Assembly: GCA_000697355.1 (NCBI GenBank) | Contig: JNEN01000921.1 | Coordinates: forward strand, 1 to 64,000 | Direction of reading: 5' to 3' | Length of the DNA: 64,000 nucleotides | Origin: Syncephalastrum monosporum B8922 | Lineage: Eukaryota > Mucoromycota > Mucoromycetes > Mucorales > Syncephalastraceae | Shown: one piece after another, positions 25,196 through 35,849 of the stretch | Numbering within the stretch: the first letter of the stretch is position 1 | Layout: every line of letters starts with the position of its first letter | Made by a program: the position numbers and the translations under genes | Notes under the pieces: generated by a model | Databases searched by the model: none | Told to the model about the DNA's origin: nothing | Seen by the model: only the letters and a program-made list of their open reading frames with translations

Positions 25196-25543
25196 TGTCA
25201 AAGAAGAAGAAGAAGAAGAAGCAGAAGCAGAAGCAGAAGAAGAGTATAAAAAAAATAAAAGTGGAAGTTTAAAATATCGAAAACGAATATGGTAAAAAGA
25301 GAAACCCCATCCGCAGCTGGTCACGCAACACGCGTCTCTTTTATGCAACCCCCGCCCCTTTTCTATCTATCCATCTATTGTGGTATTTGACATATCACTC
25401 ACTCATACCACCTTTTTTATCCTTTTTCTTTTTCTGTCTTCGATAGAAGAGTATCTTGCTCATGTTTATAAGTTAGCTAGAAGAAAACGCAAAAGAAAAA
25501 AAACGGGTTTCTATGGATATATATGATATGGGTGTATGCACTC
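25196..25543. other. Intergenic: coiled-coil gene 5' region and GT15 3' flank
   Basis: Contains the Ser-codon-like trinucleotide tract (agaagaagaagaag...gcagaagcagaag, 25203-25242), AT-rich sequence and no gene. Confidence 0.5.
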
Positions 25544-27055
25544 TTATCCCCGCTGGGTGATCAGCCAGTCTGTCCGCCTTGTCTTTGTCACCTTGAGCCA
25601 CTCGGGAGTACAGCTGTACCAGTGCTCATCTAATACATAAAACCATCAGCCATCCGTCGGATTAGCCTATGATCCTAGGTCTTTTTTACCAAAACTCTCG
25701 TCAGGATTGCATGAGCATTTCTCTTCAGGCATCCAGGATGGCTCACGAGGGCACTGCGACCACGGGTTGTGGAAGTAGCCCATATCATAGAACCAATGCA
25801 CTTCGGATTTCTTGAGCATGAGGGCGGCCGCAATCGAATGGACCTATTGCAGTAGTACATTATAAGCATGCTCCTATTTCATCTTTTTTCGGTTTTGATT
25901 TACCGGCGCATCGCCCCAGCTAATGCGAAAGGAGAAGAACTTAGAATAAAGACATCAAGACCAGCCATGGCATCCACACACATACCGTTCGTAGAAGAAA
26001 CCGCCTGCTCTGTCAAGGTGATTAAAGTAGTCCAAGTACGCTTTGGATCGGAGCCATTTCAGCGAGCCAATCTCGAAGTTGCTCCAGAAATGACACAGGT
26101 TGTATGAGTCGCCACCGTCATTGCTCACCCACGACATCAAACTCTCTGGATCATTCTTGGGCACAATGTGTTCCGGGTGTTCCTTCATAAACTCCTTGAC
26201 AGTGTCCCACAAGGTAGGAATCGTTTCAACGTACTCCTTGATGGAAATGGTCCAGCCTAACCGTGAAACGGGTTAAGCAGGAGTGATCATAGAAAAGAGG
26301 AATTGTACCGTATTTAAGATCGCGTTCACGCATCAAAAGGAACGGATCATAGTCGATATCGCAAGTGAAGCTGACGTGCGGTTCGACGCGCCTGCAAATA
26401 ATGGAAAAAAAAAAAGAGAAGTAAGCCGCACCCGTCCACGAAAGAAGACAAAGAAACATACCAGTAGTAGTCATACGAATCGAGCAGAGGATGACGGAAG
26501 AAGAAGCCGCTCTGGAAACTACAACAAAGAAGATAAGATTCAGTTACATGGTATACCTTGATATGGAATGAGATTGCTTTACCGGCACATGTGACGATAC
26601 GATTCGCTCCCACCATAAATGATATTCTTGGCCGCCATGTCTTCGCGGCACTGGCGAGCCTTTTCTTGGTCAATAAAGTCAGGGTAACCCCACATGGTAT
26701 GATCGAAAGTTCCGTAAAATGTTTCTCCGGAAGCGATACCGGACGTGTATGCTCTGAACTTGTCGTCGAATGGCTCGTCATTCAAAAAGATCCACGGGTA
26801 GCCAAACTTGCGGTTGAAGCGATCCTCCAGTTGGCGCATGGTCGTTCGCATCGAATCCAGGTCGTTGTTGCGCACAAGGACAACAAACGCTGCATTCTCA
26901 CGGGTCCCGTTGCTTTGGAGCAGCGGCTTCGGCGGGCGTGGGGCGCTCCATGCGTTCCACGACCCGTTTTGCTGCGCTACTAGAAGAAGCGTGAATAGAA
27001 GCGAGATGGGCAGGAGGACGAGCAGGAATGTTCGGCCCAGGCGTGAAGTGATCAT
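25544..27055 (-). CDS. Alpha-1,2-mannosyltransferase, GT15 (KRE2/MNT1 family)
   Basis: Golgi type II membrane enzyme adding alpha-1,2-mannose from GDP-mannose to O- and N-linked glycans. The start at 27055 gives a short cytoplasmic MITSRLGRT and the signal anchor [20 protein letters not shown], then a stem. Catalytic blocks: [71 protein letters not shown], the DxD-like [34 protein letters not shown] and a Cys-bearing C-terminus ([10 protein letters not shown]). Length about 400 aa fits the family. Several GT-AG introns with TA-rich bodies; some in-frame-looking extensions past donors are intron. It sits 350 bp upstream of the coiled-coil gene on the same strand. Confidence 0.93.
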
Positions 27056-29555
27056 CACGGCAAGACTAAAATAATGGAGTGCCAAGCAACGGGTGTTCAA
27101 ATAAAAGGGCGCTTGACGTGTGTTGAACCATTTTAAAAATTCCCAGCTTCATGCGGCGTGCGTGGTTTCACCTAAAGTCACACCAGCTTCTTCTGTGTAA
27201 TATATCGTTTTTTCTACCTTTTTAGCCTTTCACAAGCTTTTCTGCACCCTATCCATTTCTTTCACAGCAGTCACAGCAATGTGGTAGATTTCGCTCTGAA
27301 GGTACCTAATCATAGTAGTCTGTGGATGTGGGGGGAAGAAGTGGAACTTGCATGAAGCGCGGAGCATATGAGGGATAACAGTTATTGTACGTTATAGTCA
27401 CCAAAGGCATTTTTACGCAGGTAGATACGTCCTAATCATACAGTACCTGTTGCTCTGCTCTCTATGGTCGCAAGCTCGACGTCAAGTTAGTACAGTATAT
27501 GGACTAGACACAGTAATCAGTTAGTGCTTTAAGCTGGAAACCACGAATTTATTCTGGGATCAGTAGAAGAGTAGCAAACAGTGGGTAAATACATGTAGGG
27601 TGAATATGTAGGTACATATTTGGTAGGCGTATCAATTTCAAAGAGGGAATACAAAAAAAAAGATAGGGATTTCCCCCATCAGCAAAAGTACCTTGATTTC
27701 CCTGCATAATTTTACTATCTTCTTTTGCGTACCTGACAGTTCTTTTTTAAACGATCGTAAATACCCATCCGCCCCAGCTAGCCCTCCCGCTTCCAATTTC
27801 CTTCTTTTTCTTCTTCTTTTCTCCTTGTATACTTCCACACATGGTCGAACATACACAAGCTTGACGCAAGAACGAAGACGATGCTTTTGTCCATCTTCAT
27901 CCCATGCCTCTGACAAATGGATGAAATTTATGGACGAGTAAACATTCAATTTATTCTTGTCTTGGCGTTGTCGCCGGGCTTGAAAGCAGGATTTGCTACA
28001 AGGTTGCTTTGTGGCGGGGAGACTCGCCGCTTTTACGTCGTTAAATACGCCGCAGTGGCGCCGTAAGACTTTTTACTCTCTGGGATTCGCTCTCTGGGAT
28101 TCGCTCCTCACCACCTCCACACAGCCGTTCCACGTAGAACAAATGAGCTTTAGAAGCTACTACGGAGCGGATATCTCTACAGCGTGAGCAAGCAGTGATC
28201 TTTTCCCAAATAGAAAGCCATCAATGCCGTCGCCAATAAGCACAGCTATTTAGACACCCGAAGCGCTCATCGCCGTATTTTTTTTTTTTTGAAGCCGATC
28301 AAAAATACATACTACGCCAATGGAACGCTGGTCCCGGGTTGCTCGCTCGCGTCGGTAGGCGCCCGATCGATGTAGGCATAAATCCGTCGACGAGAATGGC
28401 TGGGCTTCCCAGCTTGTTTGAGAGTCCACAATCAGCAACTATGCCTCCAATATTCTTGTTTTCCCATGATCTTCATATAAGTAAAAATAAACTGTTTCAC
28501 AGACAGCGTTGTTGATTATGTATATATACAACCTTTCGTCCGGGATCGATCTCCGATTTTGTCCATACGTGTAAGTAAGCCTTTTGCTTTCAGTGGCGGG
28601 TTATCATCTCCATCCAGTGTCCAAATGCTCTATTTATGACCCAGGAACTGTACGTACATGTAGCAGATAGTGCTTCATGTCACACACATGGATATCATGA
28701 GAAAATATACAAAGTGAAGGTCGGTAACGTAATTAAGACAATGACGATCAATCGTATTGGTATCCACGTAGGTTATTTGGCACTCATTATTGGCGGTAAA
28801 TGCCAAAGTCGAGAACATGAGGCCAACAAAAAGGGCAGCTGCATGACAATGAGACGTCAGGAGCAGGCGTGTAACAGGTTCGGACATGATGCAGTTGCGG
28901 CGGAGGAGGGGTTTGCCCGGCGATTCTCTCCCCCAGCCTCACCATTACTGTACTCACCTACAGACATACTGTAACATAGTGTAAGAACTTGCAGACATAC
29001 TATACATGTATTGACCACTATGGCGCGCTGTCGACCCCTACCATGCGCGTTAAATTTGGGTTTCTTTTTTTATCCGATGGAGGGGATAGCTGCCTATTTG
29101 GGTTTTCTTTGCATCAGACCACGGACGCAAAGATGATTTTTTTAGTTCTCCTTTTTACTTCACTCTGCCTACACAGATAGAACATGCGGTTTGATATCTA
29201 CTGCTTCTGACTCCTTTTGTATCCTGAATTCCATCTGTGCAACGTTTCAGGGTTACCTTACGTACGGTAGAGATATATACTACTGTGTAAGCACAGCGAC
29301 CAGCTCCTCGACATGAAAGGATAGTATCATATGACTGACCATAAAAAAGTAATCAAAAATGTGGCGCGCCGACTTGAAATACAACAGAAACCATTCATAA
29401 AGGAGTGTACATTGACGTACCACAGAATGGGACAGTGTGATGTACGTCACTGATGGGATCAGTCTTTTGCTCTTATGAGTGTCGTCAAAACAAGTATATA
29501 AAGTAGAAACAAAGAGCTTATGGCATTACTATCATTCCATTTACGAGACATCACT
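27056..29555. other. Long intergenic region
   Basis: No supported gene. A short plus-strand frame at 28143 (MSFRSYYGADISTA) leads to a GTGAGC donor, and a following open stretch (AINAVANKHSYLDTR) looks coding. The only intron between them would be about 30 nt, too short, so I left it uncalled. The region is otherwise AT-rich. Confidence 0.4.
29494..29502 (+). promoter_or_regulatory. TATA box of small secreted protein gene
   Basis: gtatataaag lies 18 bp before an upstream ATG (29520) and 54 bp before the ATG of the signal peptide (29556). The distance to 29520 is too short for a leader, so transcription probably starts after it and 29556 is the true start. Confidence 0.55.
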
Positions 29556-29750
29556 ATGGCCCAACAACGAGCTCTGATACTCTCACTCTTTCTTCTTTGC
29601 TGCATCCATCTGTCACTAGGTCAAGTCATACCTGGTCTTGGGCTGGGAGGAGGCTTTCAGGCAGCCAAAACCGGACTTGATGCCCTCAATGTCGCCAAGC
29701 AATCGGCCGAAAATATTAAAAGCAAGCTCCCTGCTGTTGGGTATACTTAG
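29556..29750 (+). CDS. Small secreted protein, 64 aa, unrecognised
   Basis: MAQQRALILSLFLLCCIHLS opens a clear signal peptide with cleavage expected near LSLG-QV. The mature part is only about 40 residues: a Gly/Leu-rich start (VIPGLGLGGGFQAAKTG) and one predicted amphipathic helix (LDALNVAKQSAENIKSKL). It has no cysteines, so it is unlike disulfide-rich effectors. The context supports expression: a TATA box 54 bp upstream and an AATAAA-like aaaataaag just after the stop (about 29768). Single exon. Function unknown. Confidence 0.6.
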   Translation: MAQQRALILSLFLLCCIHLSLGQVIPGLGLGGGFQAAKTGLDALNVAKQSAENIKSKLPAVGYT

Positions 29751-29964
29751 AATGAGGATATACTTAGAAAATAAAGAAGGGTCCCGGTTCTTTTTGACAA
29801 GCGGCTTTGGTGTTACATGAGCCACGTTGTTGTATGTAAAATGAGGACCATCGTAAAAGGAACCGAAATAAATGATCGTTTTCGTCACATTGGGGCTTTT
29901 TCTTTTTACTTTACAACAAGGGAAAGGAGTGTTTTATATGTATGTATGAAAGGAACAAGAAAGA

Positions 29965-30415
29965 TTAAGCCCAAGACCACGTAATGGGTACACGGCCTTG
30001 AGCAAAATCAGCAATCTTTCCAAACGCGGCGGGCGACAGGTCCAAGTCGCCTTTTTTGCAAGGAGGGCAAGTATCAACCTATACCAAGTTCCAGGTTGTG
30101 TCAGGAATGACTTATGATTCGGAGCATCTTGTCTTCTTTTCCACTTACGATCTTAACGGTCACTGTACCCTTGGGTCCCTTGACCTTGGCCTTCTTTCCA
30201 CAGTTGGGGTTGTTGTTCGGGTTGCCGTTGGATCCCATCTGCGGGGCGTTCAGTGCTGCCACCAGGTCGTGGTCGCTGTCGTCCGTGCCACAGGAACCCA
30301 GGCCAACGGTATAAAAGGTACCATCACCCGAGAAGCCTCGTTTCTCGATAGGTGCGGCACGTACCATAGCGATGGCTGAAACGAAGAGAATCAACAAGAA
30401 AGCGAGTGGTTGCAT
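29965..30415 (-). CDS. Small secreted double-psi beta-barrel (RlpA/barwin-like) protein
   Basis: The signal peptide MQPLAFLLILFVSAIAMVRA is followed by a KR dibasic site (APIEKR-GFSGDG), a likely Kex2 cleavage. The mature domain is a DPBB: GDGTFYTVGLGSCGTDDSD, HDLVAALNAPQMG, a Cys in NPNCGKKAKVKG, GTVTVKIVDTCPPCKKGDLD and LSPAAFGKIADFAQG, ending ITWSWA. The VDTCPxC and DLSPxAF blocks are the family signature shared with barwin, expansins and cerato-platanin-like secreted proteins. One GT-AG intron (30079-30148). About 126 aa. A role in wall binding or extracellular interaction is inferred from the family; no catalytic claim is made. It is tail-to-tail with the 64-aa secreted protein gene. Confidence 0.85.
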
Positions 30416-30970
30416 GATGATATTGTTGATGGGATGTTGTTAATTTGAGAGCGAGAAGAACGACCAGCGTACGTAGAGCAGAGGAAGAGAAAAAGATGGA
30501 GAAGTGTTTCCGTTGCTACAGCAAAAAGGAACAAGAGGTTGAAAGTGAATGGAATGAGAGCCTCCAAGGCTTTTCTGTATAAAGAAGGGAAGGAAGTGTG
30601 CAGAAAAAAGGAAGAAAAAAGAGAAGTAGAGAAAGAAAATGAAGAAGGAACAGAAAAACGATGGATGCAACTTATATATGCGAAACTGTGCCTGGAAGCT
30701 CGCCTGCCAATAACGTTTCCGCGCCCGTAAATTGCTCAAATTCGCAGACTCCCGAGGCTGTGGTGGCAATCAATAAGAATGAAATAAGGAGTTATTCCAC
30801 ATCGGTTCGTCAATCATCGGCCCGTCTTTTTCTTTCTCCATACGCAATGAAGTACACAACCAAATACACTGACAACACGACAACTTTCAATGTCTATCTA
30901 ATGCACACACACACACATACATGGCATTCTGACTTGTGCAAACGAAGTAATTCATTCTCTATAAAATAAA
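30416..30970. other. Intergenic: DPBB gene promoter and Fus1-like 3' flank
   Basis: A purine-rich stretch (30470-30660) on plus equals a CT-rich leader for the minus-strand DPBB gene. A short (CA)n run is at 30904-30920. No gene seen. Confidence 0.5.
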
Positions 30971-32675
30971 TTAAAAAGGTGTATGAACGCCCATGTAAAG
31001 CGAGCTGACACGTTTGTTCTGCGGTGCAGGCGGCGCCATGAACGATTGCTCGACGCATTGTTTGGGGAACACACCACGCTGGTTCTGGGAACCCCGGGTC
31101 AGGTTACTGCCCAGACACCAGCCGTCGTCATATTCGACAAACACCTGGACCTGATCGCCGGGCTGGACCTCCAACTCATCGCTCAGCGAGGGAATGTATT
31201 GCAGTGCCACCGTGTAAGTGCCAATCGGCTGTTGGTTCCACAGTTCCTGGCCTGGCTGTGCTGCGGCCTGCTCCACCACGACCGCCGGGGTCTGGACAGG
31301 TTCCGGAGCGGCCGGTGCGGCTGGCATCGACTGTTGGTTATGGAGATGGTCTGGAGGTGCTGATCCAGCAGCACCCAGAGCACCAGCACCCACAGCAGCA
31401 CCAGCTGCTGTACCGGCCATAGCACCACCAATGGCAGGAGCTGGCTGGTCTGGGAGAGGCGGGTGAGGACCGGACGAGAAAGCAGAGACAGGCGAAGGCT
31501 GCTGCTGTGGCTGCTGTTGATAGTTATAGAGGGGTTGGGGCGGTGGTTGTTGCGGAGAAGCATAGTATGGACTGGACTGAATCGAAGCAGTCGTGGTGGT
31601 ATTGTTGAATTGGGTCATGGTTGGAGAGGTATGTTCAGTATAGGTGATAGGCGGTTCCGTTCCTGCTGGAGGGCTGTTCATATAGCCGTGTGATGCAGGG
31701 TAGTTGTGCAAGCCCTCCTTGCCTGTCGCAGTCATACCAATGACTTCATTCTGCGTGCCATACGGCGCATCCATCGAGTACCGCGACATGCGCCCGGCCA
31801 ACTGCTTCTTCTTTTGCTTTCGTCGCACCAGCAAAAATGCGACCACACCCGCAAAGACAATGGCAATAATCGCTGTAATAGCACCAATCGCGCTGTCCGA
31901 CAGATTGTCATCATCCGTCGGATCCGCATTCACGCTCGAGGCAAGGGCAGAGGAGGTCCCCGTGGAGGATGAGGTGATGGAAGTGATGGAGGAAGGAATA
32001 GTACTGCTGCTGCTGCTGCTAATGCTGCTGCTGCTGCTGCTGCTAGGTAACGCACTGCTGCTGGCGACATTACTGCTACTGTCGCTACCTTTGGCGGAGC
32101 TGCTTTCTACGGCAGAGGATGTTGCTTTGGAGGGACTGGCAGTGGCGGATGGGAAGAGGGAGACGCTTTGCGTGTTACTGTTGGCGAATCCCGGAGCTCC
32201 ATGAGGTTTGGCTGTTGTCTCGCTGCTGCTGCTGCTGCTCTCTTCTGGTTTCGATGTCGGCTTGTTGGCGAATGACTCTTTTCCGTTGTCTGTGAATAGA
32301 GTGTGACCAAGGAGTGTTTGCGTTCCAGTTACCTTCTGCCTGACGCTTTACAGCGCCTCTCCGCAAGTGATATTCGTACCTGACCATGCCTACGGTCATT
32401 ATTATATGTTAGTTGCGGCATAGAGAGCGCTAGGATGGCTAGTGCGTACCCCAGGGCTACGTCACGTATACGGCTAGAAGAAGGAAGGAGTGGGAGGGGG
32501 AGAGTTGAAAAAGGAAGGGATTGGGAGAAAGTGAAAAAAGAGAGAAAAACAAGAGTGTATTGTGTGTGTGTGTGTTGCGCACATACCTCGTTCGACAAAA
32601 AAAAAAAAAAAAAAGCTCGTGCAACATTTGCTTTTCATGTCCGTCCTCCTCGCGCACTGGCTGGAACACAATCAT
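30971..32675 (-). CDS. Fus1-like single-pass membrane protein with C-terminal SH3 domain
   Basis: The reliable part runs from exon RIRDVALG-YEYHLRRGAVKRQAED through a long Ser-rich ectodomain (runs of Ser encoded by AGC). It continues with one transmembrane helix (SAIGAITAIIAIVFAGVVAF) followed by the basic LVRRKQKKK, a Pro/Gln/Ala-rich cytoplasmic region and a C-terminal SH3 domain. SH3 motifs: ALQYIPSLSDELEVQPGD, VFVEYDDGWCLG, RGVFPKQCVE. This order (Ser-rich outside, one TM, SH3 inside, no obvious cleaved signal) is that of yeast Fus1; Sho1 has four TMs. KR-QAED may be a Kex2 site. The 5' end is uncertain: one in-frame solution uses an exon from 32675 or 32627 containing a T18 run (poly-Phe) and donor GTATGT, then two short exons. 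About 510-560 aa. Confidence 0.72.
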
Positions 32676-34065
32676 TGAAATGTCTATCCCGCTCCTATTG
32701 ATATGAGATTGACTCAAATAAAAGTATATGCCTTTGTGCCAATTTAACACACAGTATCCTGACTGTTGTAGCTCTCGTAGATCTTGTTATGTAAGCCAAC
32801 TATCCTTCGCTGACATATATATACCGATCATGCCTTCATCCCCTACAGCAGAGATCTCAACCTATATATGACACTGTAATACAAAGGAATCCAGCAGGGT
32901 CTGCCGTAGTAGAAATAGATAACTCTTACGTAGCCCCCGCCTCGTTAGAGATATTAGCCAGAATGAGATACACGAGTATGCTGTAGCTCTTGTTGTGATC
33001 GCAGGCATACTCCTAAGATGGTATACATGTCATTTAAGGTCTCGCCTATTAATAAATATCCAAATACGGAAGAGGAAAGTTATGTTGATTGAGTTTGGAG
33101 CAACCATGCACAGAACAGCAACATCTTGTCGCAAGAAAGATAAAGAAATCAATGCATGATTCGGTGCAAGTAATACCTCAAAGGAAAGAACGATTAGAGT
33201 ACGTAGGCTCGTGCATATGTCTCATGTGCGCTGACGGGCTCCCGGCATTCACGGCTTTGCGGTGTATTCTTGCAGAAGCATAATAGTAAATATAACATTC
33301 TCGTTGTTTGGCGGACGCCCCGCAAAAAGTGATCCGTTACTGCAAACTCAATAGGCTTCATTTTATTGTCTGTGCACCAATATTCTTCAAAATATCCACG
33401 CATGTATCCGTGAACATGTTTTTGCCCATCTTCTGGTTCATATTCTACTACATTCAGAGACAAAAATAAGAGAAATACTCGAATAGAGATTGCTTTATGT
33501 CATCACCTGTATCTTTGCATGCAGCTATGATTTCAAACATTGTAGGGTGATATTAACGAAGCGACGGGAAGTACAGGTATCGCGATGGTGCATACGATCC
33601 TGCACCTTTGCATATAATTCAATGGCAGCTGTTTCTATCGACCGCTCTCATCAAGTAGCAGTATTTCTATTTCACAAGTCTTAGATGAGGGCTTCTATCT
33701 GAATTACTTCAAATGATATCATGTCGTCTGGCTGTGAATAATGGTGGGATAGGTCAAGTTGAATAAGCGCAGTGGCTCACCCTGCTGCTTGAACCGGCGA
33801 TCAACCCTCTTCTCCACCGTTTCTCTAGATTCAAAGGCAGACTTATGGACGCAAGGTAAATGCGCAGTGACGGCATTACCCGAAGGAGTGTATTAAGTCA
33901 TGCGCTCGGTAGGCCCTCACCACAGCGATCACAGCGCAGTGGACCCATTGCGTTATCTGGTCACACACAGTTCGGCGCAAGTCAAAACGAACAAGGCAAG
34001 TTCGCCAAGACGCGTTGCTATGACACTGTCCTTATGATTGTCGAAACACTCTAGAAACCGATCCC
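32676..34065. other. Intergenic, with one possible small gene on minus
   Basis: Mostly AT-rich sequence without features. Minus 33194-33540 holds a possible two-exon gene, listed separately. Another minus island near 33690-33830 (REThVEKR-type: ESRETVEKRVDRRFKQQ, then a GTGAGC donor) looks coding but could not be joined to a start. Confidence 0.4.
33194..33540 (-). CDS. Possible small hypothetical protein, two exons
   Basis: ATG at 33540 gives MFEIIAACKDT to a donor GTGATG (33506). A 59-nt intron with a TTTCTCTTATTTTTGTCTCTG tract ends GTAG (33448). The second exon reads VEYEPEDGQKHVHGYMRGYF, EEYWCTDNKMKPIEFAV, TDHFLRGVRQ and stops at 33194. The product would be about 95 aa. Residue composition and splice signals look coding, but I recognise no family and see no promoter element. 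It may be a fragment of a larger decayed gene that includes the island at 33690-33830. Confidence 0.3.
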
Positions 34066-35191
34066 ATGCAGCCAATGGATTATGCCGATCGCCCGTCGGA
34101 TTCGCTTGAAGAACCTCATCCCTTGTACACACAATCCTCAGGCAGAGGCATACTCGACTCGATAGCGTCGCGCAGCGGGCTGTTGCGGCGGATACGCGTG
34201 CCAAGCAAAGACCGGATACGCAAGTTTGCTTACGACTATCGATGGTTCATTGTTGCCTTTGCCTTCTCGTGGGTGATGGGTGCGATCATGTATCACTACC
34301 GTGTTGAACTCCTCCAGCAGCTCGAAAACCTCAGCCATGCGGTGCAGAACATGGGCGCGGGAGGCTACCTCTTGATTGCGCTCCTTATCTTTCTAAGTGC
34401 GTTCCCGCCCATGATTGGCTACGGCACGTATCAGACCCTGTCTGGCTTCACCTTTGGCTTTGCCCAGGGCTTCCCTCTCTCTTACTTTTCCGCCTTAGCC
34501 GGCGCCGTCGCCTGCTTTTGGATCTCCCGCCGCTATCTCACCCGCTATGTCCACCGCATCACGGCTCGATACCCTAACCTCGAGGCTGTCGTCCATGCCG
34601 TCGAAAAGAAAGGCTTCAAGGTAAAGCAACCCCTTTTTTCCTCTTATAGAATCCCGCGTGTACTCACCCCGCAAAAAGCTATTCCTCCTCATTCGACTGT
34701 CACCGTACCCGTTCAACCTGCTAAATGTCTTGTTTGCCACCACCAACATTTCACTCGCTCATTACACGCTCGGCACGGCTCTCTCCCTCCTCAAAATTTC
34801 ACTGCACATCTATGTCGGTGCCAACCTCACCTCTTTTGCCAAGCATATTATGGGCAACGAAGACGATATGACCGAGGGCGAACGGCGCGCTGTTACGGTG
34901 CGCTATATCGCGGTCGTCACAGGCTCGGTGCTTGCCACCGCCGTTATGATCTATGTCTACATTGTAGCCAAACGTGCCGTTGCCGAAATCTCATCTGAGG
35001 ACTCAGAAGAAGCCACTGCATTTCTGGCGCGGAATGACGAAGAGGCCGCGTATGCTCACGACCATCTCGACGACGATTGGGTTGCGTGGAACGAAGAGGA
35101 TGAAGAGGATGAGCACTATGTACCACTGGCTGAGCGACGTCACTCGGATCGGCCACAGCAGGAACAATTATCGCGGGCCGACGCCTCATAA
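34066..35191 (+). CDS. TVP38: Tvp38/DedA-family (VTT domain) membrane protein
   Basis: Polytopic Golgi/ER membrane protein of the VTT/SNARE-associated family, related to DedA, TMEM41 and VMP1 proteins, which include lipid scramblases. Exons 34066-34620 and 34679-35191 (58-nt intron) give 355 aa. The basic N-terminus leads to a first TM (WFIVAFAFSWVMGAIMYHY). The VTT core follows: GGYLLIALLIFLSAFPPMIG, SGFTFGFAQGFPLSYFSALA with GxxxS, ISRRYLTRY, KLFLLIRLSPYPFNLLNVLF and GTALSLLKISLHIYVGANL. A last TM (IAVVTGSVLATAVMIYVYIV) precedes an acidic tail (DEEAAYAHDHLDDDW, EEDEEDEHYVPL). RLSPxPFNLLN is the Tvp38 signature. The intron was placed because skipping it breaks the RLSP block. Confidence 0.92.
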
Positions 35192-35849
35192 TTAATTATA
35201 ATTGATATATCGCGTGTATTATCTACAGCTATCCTTGCACATGTGAAACATCCATATGACAATGTGAAGACCTTTTTCGCGTCTTCTTTTCCCCACACAC
35301 TATACGTGCGTGTCTGACGGCTGAGCTAAATGGGGTACACAGTAAATCTTCCCATTGCGTTGCTAAGTCTTATTTTGGTACAAGAGTGTCGCAAAGCACT
35401 GAAGTTCTCCATCATCCTTCTCAAGTTTCCCACAGCCGGTCCCTGTCAGGGTTAGGACTTTGAAAAACCAGGCGTGAGACGCGGGTGCCTGGGAAGTTCA
35501 TTGGGGTGATACTTACTGTCCTTTTGCACCCACGTCATTGGTCCAACCCACTTTGCTCCGCCAATGCAGTATAAGGTATATCTCAAAGTAACACATTGCA
35601 ATGAAGCCTTATCACACCGTATACAATCATAGTATCTCGTTCGGCCTAATGCACTGTGAAAATCGATACCTTATGAGGTGTGGATGAATAATAAGCTTGA
35701 CATTTACACAGGGAGGGTCGCACATAGCAGACTATATAATACGGGCCCTGTATGTCCTGTATCGGCAGAAATTTAGATATAATAACTTACATCCTGTAAT
35801 ACCTTCTTCCCTCTATTTCTTATTCTCGTTCCTGCTTCACTTTCAAATT
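35192..35849. promoter_or_regulatory. Intergenic: amine oxidase upstream region
   Basis: AT-rich with a TATA-like element (ctatataata, about 35731-35741) roughly 110 bp before the oxidase ATG, followed by CT-rich leader (tcttccctctatttcttattctcg). No gene seen. Confidence 0.4.

Noticed and set aside
28143..28400. MSFRSYYGADISTA frame with downstream coding-like block
   Set aside because: The only possible intron is about 30 nt and the second block contains a T14 run; no homologue recognised.
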